Source: Variovorax sp. 770b2 (lineage in GTDB: Bacteria > Pseudomonadota > Gammaproteobacteria > Burkholderiales > Burkholderiaceae_C). From it: a DNA stretch of 64,000 bases. A program made the position numbers and the translations under genes. The notes beneath the pieces are model-generated. The model was not told the origin of the DNA. It did no database searches and worked only from the letters and a program-made list of their open reading frames with translations. Every line of letters begins with the position of its first letter. Position 1 is the first letter of the stretch. This document shows positions 59,251-64,000 of this stretch, one piece after another. Location: the NCBI RefSeq assembly GCF_900115685.1, contig NZ_FOXJ01000005.1, positions 317,594 to 381,593 on the forward strand, read 5' to 3'.

Positions 59251-59345
59251 CGGCGCCCGGGGAGCCTTCGCGGCGCGCGAAGGCTCGAACCCGTCAAAAA
59301 CGAATTGTTCTCCGGCGGCCTGCGCGCAAAGATGCGGGCACACCC

Positions 59346-59352
59346 AAGGAGA
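59346..59352 (+). promoter_or_regulatory. Ribosome binding site for the TTG-start enolase-family gene
   Basis: AAGGAGA lies five bases before TTG 59358, which opens the family N-terminus KIVRVSATPL. Confidence 0.7.
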
Positions 59353-59357
59353 CAAGC

Positions 59358-60512
59358 TTGAAGATCGTTCGCGTCAGCGCCACGCCGCTGAACATTCCCG
59401 TCGCCATCGACGTGCTGGGCCTGAACAAGCAGACCTCGCTCTCGCTGTGCCTGACCGAGATCGAAACCGACACCGGCCTCGTCGGCCACGGCATGACCGC
59501 CATCACCGAGGAAGAAATCATCGCCGCCGCCGTGCGCGAGGTGGCCGGCCCCGCATTGATCGGCGAAGACCCGATGGCCACCGAGCGCCTGTGGGACAAG
59601 CTCTACTGGCTGCTCTCGCCGCGCGGCCAGACCGGCTACGCGAGCCACGCCATCGCCGCGCTCGACATCGCGCTGTGGGACCTCAAGGCCAAGGCGCTCG
59701 GCCAGCCGCTGTGGCGCCTGCTGGGCGGCGCTCGCCCGAAGGTGCCGGTGTACGCCACCTTCGGTTTCGGCTTCTTCGAGCGCGACCAGCTCGCCGCCGC
59801 CGCGAAGCTCTGGGTCTCGCAGGGCTTCCAGCGTTTGAAGATGACCGTCGGCGGCCACGCGCTCGCACGCCGCGACGAGCCGCGACCCATCGACGAAGTC
59901 ATCGCCGAAGACGTGCGCCGCGTGGCCGCCGTGCGCGAAGCCGTCGGCCCCGAGGTGAAGCTGTACGTCGATGCCAACTGCGGCCTTGACCTGTTCCACG
60001 CCACCGAACTGGCACGCCGCATCGAGCCCTACGGCATCAGCTTCTTCGAGGAGCCGCTCACGCAGAACGACGTGCGCCAGATGGCAGAGCTGCGCAGGCG
60101 CACCACCATCCCGCTCGCGTGCGGCCAGAACGAAGGCCTGGCCTTCCGCTTTCGCGACCTGCTGGTGAACCAGGCGGCCGACGTGCTGCAGCCCAACGTG
60201 ACCATCTCGGGCGGCTACTCGCAGTGCCTGAAGATCGCGGGCATGGCGCAGGCCTTCAACGTGCCCATCGACAACGGCGGCGCCTGGCCCTTCCACAACA
60301 TGCACCTGCATGCGGGCGTGTCGAACGGCGGGCTGGTCGAGTACCACTACGTGGCGGTGCAGATGTTGAAGCAGATCTTCGACGGCCTGCCGGTGCCCGA
60401 CCAGGGCTGGCTCACGCTGCCCGAGACACCGGGCCTCGGCTTCACGCCCAATGCGCAGCGCGTGCGCGAGCTCGCCAAGCTGCCGACCTCGCACGGCAAG
60501 GGCAAGGCCTGA
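59358..60512 (+). CDS. Mandelate racemase/muconate lactonizing enzyme family protein (384 aa)
   Basis: Enolase-superfamily enzyme with a capping N-terminal domain and a (beta/alpha)7-beta barrel. Metal ligands Asp205 (VDAN) and Glu231 (FFEEP) are clear. The third-strand KxK is K161-M-T163, so the second lysine is replaced by Thr. At the usual third metal ligand the sequence reads CGQNEG, giving Gln257 where Glu is expected (Glu259 may substitute). The family acts on alpha-protons of carboxylates; the substrate here may be a racemic or eliminable malonate-type acid. First gene of the operon with the Bug protein and AMDase homologue. Confidence 0.86.
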   Translation: MKIVRVSATPLNIPVAIDVLGLNKQTSLSLCLTEIETDTGLVGHGMTAITEEEIIAAAVREVAGPALIGEDPMATERLWDKLYWLLSPRGQTGYASHAIAALDIALWDLKAKALGQPLWRLLGGARPKVPVYATFGFGFFERDQLAAAAKLWVSQGFQRLKMTVGGHALARRDEPRPIDEVIAEDVRRVAAVREAVGPEVKLYVDANCGLDLFHATELARRIEPYGISFFEEPLTQNDVRQMAELRRRTTIPLACGQNEGLAFRFRDLLVNQAADVLQPNVTISGGYSQCLKIAGMAQAFNVPIDNGGAWPFHNMHLHAGVSNGGLVEYHYVAVQMLKQIFDGLPVPDQGWLTLPETPGLGFTPNAQRVRELAKLPTSHGKGKA

Positions 60513-60599
60513 GCCGCGCGGCACGCAGGGAGGCACACACTTCCGATCACGACCAGGCCGCACAGACGGCCGGCGACCCCCAAAGACAACGGAGACAAG

Positions 60600-61604
60600 A
60601 TGAAAGCCAGCCAAGCGACTCGCCCGGCACGCCGGCATGCACTGCGGGCAGCGATGGCCCTGGGCCTTGCGGGCGTGCTCATGGCGCCCGCGGCCTGGGC
60701 CCAGAAGTACCCCGACAAACCCATCCGCCTCATCGTGGGCTATTCGGCCGGCGGCGGCGTCGATGCCGTCGCGCGGTTGCTGGGCACGCGCCTGTCCACG
60801 GTGCTGGGCCAGCAGGTGCTGGTGGAGAACCGCACGGGCGCCACCGGCCTCATCGCAGCCGACCTCGTCGCCAAGGCCGCGCCCGACGGCTACACGCTGA
60901 TGATGGGCGACAGCGCCTTGCTGATCGCCAAGCTGCTGCAGCCGAAGATCGCGATCGATCCGCTGACCAGCTTCAAGCCGGTAGCGGGCGCGTTCATCTC
61001 GCCGCTGATGATCGTCACCGGCAACGACTTTCCCGCGAAGACGCCGGCCGAACTGGTCGCGCAGCTCAAGGCGAACCCGGGCCGTTTTTCCTTCGCCACC
61101 TCGGGCGTGGGCACGGTGCAGCACCTGGGCTTCGAGATGCTCAAGCAGTCCACGGGGAGCTTCGTGGTGCATGTGCCGTACCGGGGCGCGGCGCAGATCG
61201 TGCCCGACGTGATCGGCGGGCAGGTGCCCATCGGCGTGGTCAGCGCGACGGCTGCGATGGCGCAGGCCAGGGCGGGCAAGCTGCGCGCGGTGGCGTTGAT
61301 GAACAACGCGAAGCTCGAAGGTGCGGAGAACGTCGCGCCGCTGGCCGATGCGCTGCCGGGCTTCGACGTGGCGCCGCGCATCTTCGTGCTCGCGCCGGCT
61401 GGAACGCCGAACGAGATCGTCGAGAAGCTTTCCGCGGCGGTGAAGACGGTGCTCGATACACCAGAAGCCGGCGCTGCGGCGGCTGCGCAGGGTACGCTGC
61501 GGGCCTATTCGACGCCTGCCCAGTTGGGCAAGGACATGGCCGATGAAACGGTGCGATGGAAACGCATCATCACCGAGCAGCGGATCGTGGCGGAAGGAGG
61601 CTGA
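60600..61604 (+). CDS. Bug/TctC-type binding protein (334 aa)
   Basis: Periplasmic solute-binding protein of the tripartite tricarboxylate transporter type. A long basic start and a Sec signal peptide (~38 residues, ending APAAWAQ) precede the mature IRLIVGYSAGGGVDAVAR, VENRTGATGLIAADLVAKAAPDGY and GGQVPIGVVS motifs. ATG 60600 follows ACGGAGACAAG. It lies 87 bases after the enolase-family gene and one base before the AMDase gene's spacer, so it probably delivers the acid that the neighbours process. TctA/TctB are not in view. Confidence 0.88.
   Translation: MKASQATRPARRHALRAAMALGLAGVLMAPAAWAQKYPDKPIRLIVGYSAGGGVDAVARLLGTRLSTVLGQQVLVENRTGATGLIAADLVAKAAPDGYTLMMGDSALLIAKLLQPKIAIDPLTSFKPVAGAFISPLMIVTGNDFPAKTPAELVAQLKANPGRFSFATSGVGTVQHLGFEMLKQSTGSFVVHVPYRGAAQIVPDVIGGQVPIGVVSATAAMAQARAGKLRAVALMNNAKLEGAENVAPLADALPGFDVAPRIFVLAPAGTPNEIVEKLSAAVKTVLDTPEAGAAAAAQGTLRAYSTPAQLGKDMADETVRWKRIITEQRIVAEGG
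61592..61600 (+). promoter_or_regulatory. Ribosome binding site for the AMDase-like gene
   Basis: GGAAGGAGG ends five bases before GTG 61606. It lies inside the 3' end of the Bug gene, coupling the two genes. Confidence 0.8.
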
Positions 61605-61605
61605 G

Positions 61606-62307
61606 GTGGAACATCTCGGCCTGATCGTCCCCCCCGCCGCCGGCGCAGTGCCGGTGGACGGCCCGCTGCTGTACGGCGACCGCATCCGCTTCAGCGCGCG
61701 GGGCCTGGGCCTCGGCGAAATCTCCACGCGCGGCTACACCGAGGTCATCGATTCAGTGATCGGAAAGGCACTCGAACTGAAGGCCGATGGCGTGAGCGCC
61801 GTGTCGCTCATGGGCACGTCGCTCAGCTTCTTTCGCGGCGCCGCATTCAACCGGCAGCTGGAAGTGGAGATGGCGCGCGCCACGGGGCTTGCCTGCACCA
61901 CCATGAGCAATGCCATCGTCACCGGGCTTCGCAGCCTGAACGTGCGTCGCGTGGCGGTGGCGACGGCATACATCGACGAGGTCAATGTGCACTTGCGGCG
62001 CTACCTCGAGCAGAACGACTTCGAGCCGCTGGCCCTCGAAGGCCTGTCGATCTCCGATGTGCAGGAAGTCGGCACGGTGCCGACGCAGGTGCTGGTGGAC
62101 CTGAGCCGGAAGGTGTTCGAGGCGCAGCCGGGCGCGGACGGCATCCTCATTTCCTGCGGCGGGCTGGTCACGCTCGATGCGGTGCGCGAGGTCGAGGCGC
62201 TGCTGAAGGTGCCCGTGGTCTCCAGCTCGCCCGCGGGCTTCTGGGACCTGGTGCGCAAGGCCGGGCTCGATGCACGCTCGCCCGGCCACGGGCGCCTGTT
62301 CGCCTGA
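61606..62307 (+). CDS. Arylmalonate decarboxylase homologue, Asp/Glu racemase superfamily (233 aa)
   Basis: Very close in pattern to Bordetella bronchiseptica arylmalonate decarboxylase, which decarboxylates alpha-aryl malonates without cofactor. Shared blocks: LIVPPAAG at 6-13, SLMGTSLSFFRGAAFN at 67-82, CTTMS near 97-101, VATAYIDEVN near 118-127, ILISCGGL at 180-187 and VVSSSPAGFWD. Catalytic Cys184 corresponds to the family's Cys188; Thr71, Ser72 and Tyr122 of the dioxyanion hole are kept. Gly70 sits where racemases have their second Cys, favouring decarboxylation. GTG start with a strong ribosome binding site. Substrate unknown. Confidence 0.85.
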   Translation: MEHLGLIVPPAAGAVPVDGPLLYGDRIRFSARGLGLGEISTRGYTEVIDSVIGKALELKADGVSAVSLMGTSLSFFRGAAFNRQLEVEMARATGLACTTMSNAIVTGLRSLNVRRVAVATAYIDEVNVHLRRYLEQNDFEPLALEGLSISDVQEVGTVPTQVLVDLSRKVFEAQPGADGILISCGGLVTLDAVREVEALLKVPVVSSSPAGFWDLVRKAGLDARSPGHGRLFA

Positions 62308-62312
62308 TCCGC

Positions 62313-63674
62313 TCAGCCGAGCAGACGCTCGACCTTCGGCGCATCGGCCAGCTGCCAGATGCGCTGGCACATCGCCTGGGCCTCGTCGGCCGTCGCGCCT
62401 TCGCCGTAATGCGCGAGGCGCTGCATCTTGTCTTCGATTTCCGCGCGGCTCAGGCTGTTGCCCGGGTCGCCCTTGGGCTCGTCCACGCGGCCTTGCAGCG
62501 TGCGGCCGTCGGCGGTCTCGACGCTGACCTTGCCGATCCAGCGGGCGGGGTAGGCGGCATCGACTTCGGTGTCCAGCTGCATCGCCACCTTGTCGCGAAA
62601 GCCCGCGACTTCAGGCGCGAGAAAGTCGCGGTCGAATTCGCCGAGGCCCGCGCGGCCGTGCACCGCGATCAGGCCGAGCACCGTGCCCATCGAGAACTTG
62701 CCCTGGTGCACCGTCGCGGGCACGGTCACGCGGCCCAGCACGTCGATGGCGCCTTGATGCACATGGGCGGTGACGTGCGCCACGTCGCCGTGCTTGAGCT
62801 GGTTCTGCGTCATGACCTGCAGCAGCGCGTCGGCGGCGGGGTGCGTGTGGCGGCAGGAGGCGTGGTACTTGAACGAGGTTTCGGCGAGCGTCCAGCGCGT
62901 GCCGAGGCCGTCCGTGAGCCTTGCCGGGTCGGCGTCGCTCGACATGCCGACGCCCAGGCCTTGCGCGCCTTCGAGGATCTTCGCTGCGCCAGTGAAGCCA
63001 TCCTGTGCAAGGTAGGCCGACATGAGCCCGCTGGCCGCGGCATGTGCGCAATGCAGTTGCTTGGAGTCGGCCGCATCGCGAAGGAACTCCCACACACCAG
63101 CCGATTGCGTACCCGCCGATCCGAAGGCGTGCAGCATCTGCTGCGGTGTGAGGTCGAGCAAACGGCCCACGGCCGCAGCGGCGGCGATCGTGCCTGCAGT
63201 CGCAGTGGTGTGGAAAGTCTTGTAGTGCGAGCGCCCGAGGAACTCGCCGACGCGGATGCCGACTTCGTAGCCCGCGACCACGGCGGTCAGCAGTTTCGCA
63301 CCGCTCGCGCCGATGCTCTGCGCCACCGCGAGTGCGGGCGCGATGACCACGGCCGCAGGGTGGAACACCGAGCCGTTGTGCACATCGTCCTGCTCCACGA
63401 AGTGCGAAGCCGCTGCGTTCACGAGCGCGGCGAACACCGGCGAGCTGGTGCGGCGCGAGGTCAGTATTTCGCTCGGCCCATCGGCGGGTCCCATCATCTG
63501 CGCGAAGCGCTCGATGCTGCGTATCGGCCGCGCGGTGCGGGCCGCGAGCACCGAACCGAGCCAGTCGAGCATCAGGTCTTCGGTGCGGCGCAACACGGGG
63601 GCGGGAATGTCCGCGAACTTCAGTTCGGCGGCGAAGGTGGCGAGCGCCTTGCTGGGGTGGTTCGAATCGGTCAT
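62313..63674 (-). CDS. MmgE/PrpD family protein (453 aa)
   Basis: Resembles 2-methylcitrate dehydratase-type and related lyases. The N-terminal domain includes RTARPIRSIERFAQMMG; the central part has FKYHASCRHTHPAADALL and GVGMSSDADPARL, typical of the family; a HVHQGAIDVLGRV stretch follows. Many members have unassigned lyase or isomerase roles on polycarboxylates. It faces the AMDase gene with only five bases between stops and is followed by an acyl-CoA dehydrogenase gene in its own direction (upstream). The pairing with dehydrogenase and decarboxylase fits a carboxylic-acid pathway. Confidence 0.86.
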   Translation of the reverse strand: MTDSNHPSKALATFAAELKFADIPAPVLRRTEDLMLDWLGSVLAARTARPIRSIERFAQMMGPADGPSEILTSRRTSSPVFAALVNAAASHFVEQDDVHNGSVFHPAAVVIAPALAVAQSIGASGAKLLTAVVAGYEVGIRVGEFLGRSHYKTFHTTATAGTIAAAAAVGRLLDLTPQQMLHAFGSAGTQSAGVWEFLRDAADSKQLHCAHAAASGLMSAYLAQDGFTGAAKILEGAQGLGVGMSSDADPARLTDGLGTRWTLAETSFKYHASCRHTHPAADALLQVMTQNQLKHGDVAHVTAHVHQGAIDVLGRVTVPATVHQGKFSMGTVLGLIAVHGRAGLGEFDRDFLAPEVAGFRDKVAMQLDTEVDAAYPARWIGKVSVETADGRTLQGRVDEPKGDPGNSLSRAEIEDKMQRLAHYGEGATADEAQAMCQRIWQLADAPKVERLLG

Positions 63675-63687
63675 GGGTGCGGTCCCT

Positions 63688-64000
63688 TCAGAACGAGCGC
63701 GGGAGGCCGAGCATGTGTTCGGCGACGTAGCTCAGGATGAGATTGGTCGAGATCGGCGCCACCTGGTAGAGCCGCGTCTCGCGGAACTTGCGTTCGATGT
63801 CGTATTCGCACGCGAAGCCGAAGCCGCCGTGGAATTGCAGACACGCATTGGCCGCTTCCCAGCTCGCCTTGGCCGCGAGGTACTTCGCCATGTTGGCCTG
63901 CGCGCCGCAGGGCTCGTGCGCATCGAACAGGCGGCAGGCTTCGTAACGCATGAGGTTCGCCGCCTCGATCTCGATGAACGCCTCGGCAATCGGAAACTGC
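63688..64000 (-). CDS. Acyl-CoA dehydrogenase family protein, C-terminal part (partial)
   Basis: The gene runs off the right edge; about 103 C-terminal residues are visible. They show the family end: AEAFIEIEAANLMRYE, then QFHGGFGFACEYDIERKFRETRLYQVAPISTNLILSYVAEH, with the expected GGxG and Arg residues of the active-site end. It is FAD-dependent and acts on a CoA thioester. It lies 13 bases upstream of the MmgE/PrpD gene, so both are in one operon. Confidence 0.85.
   Translation of the reverse strand, partial: QFPIAEAFIEIEAANLMRYEACRLFDAHEPCGAQANMAKYLAAKASWEAANACLQFHGGFGFACEYDIERKFRETRLYQVAPISTNLILSYVAEHMLGLPRSF

Overview
The window is GC-rich, gene-dense DNA with almost no gene-free space. 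It looks like chromosome of a betaproteobacterium of the Comamonadaceae, most probably Variovorax or a close relative. This rests on two orphan Bug/TctC-type binding proteins, the trxB / Crp-like / ftsK / lolA / rarA neighbourhood, the housekeeping protein sequences and the style of the intergenic repeats; it is an inference, not a database result. I see no prophage, insertion sequence, CRISPR array or rRNA operon. One tRNA gene, tRNA-Leu(CAA), lies at 46808-46892 on the minus strand.

Layout. 1-7766: end of a DMT transporter, an atypical SDR, a DUF5672-GT17 fusion glycosyltransferase, an EamA transporter, a second glycosyltransferase, a quinone oxidoreductase, a lone receiver protein and an SBF-type transporter. 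7810-15162 (minus): a Na/Pi cotransporter with PhoU domain, then a LacI-controlled ABC uptake operon (lacI, binding protein, two permeases, ATPase, phosphodiesterase) with a perfect 16-bp palindromic operator. 15322-19849 (minus): ribF, ileS, lspA. 20017-25127: HNH nuclease, enoyl-CoA hydratase, lipoprotein lipase and a pair of acyl-CoA dehydrogenases. 25356-31107: purN, an I78-type inhibitor lipoprotein, DUF1653, an M48 peptidase, an RsmB-like methyltransferase and a fatty acid desaturase. 31272-38323: rpmB-rpmG, trxB, a Crp/Fnr-type regulator, ftsK, lolA, rarA. 38566-42292: livHMGF. 42395-48702: Bug protein, 2Fe-2S flavin reductase, epimerase, DUF7002-like protein, SGNH hydrolase, tRNA-Leu, cysM, Nudix, TusA. 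48765-56244: galU, valS, then yaaA, a 2OG oxygenase, an alpha/beta hydrolase and queF. 56357-64000: an SDR followed by an accessory catabolic cluster.

The most interesting region is 57458-64000. Two tandem LysR paralogues precede an operon of an enolase-superfamily enzyme, a Bug binding protein and a protein closely resembling arylmalonate decarboxylase (AMDase). These face a convergent MmgE/PrpD protein and an acyl-CoA dehydrogenase that runs off the window. The layout suggests uptake and cofactor-free decarboxylation of a substituted malonate-type acid, a role for which AMDase has no firmly established natural substrate. Other points worth a second look are the DUF5672-GT17 fusion, the LacI/ABC/phosphodiesterase operon, an I78 inhibitor next to an M48 peptidase, and three families of dispersed intergenic repeats.

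Start codons were chosen by ribosome binding site, family length and overlap with neighbours. Functions come from motifs and remembered family sequences; nothing was searched.
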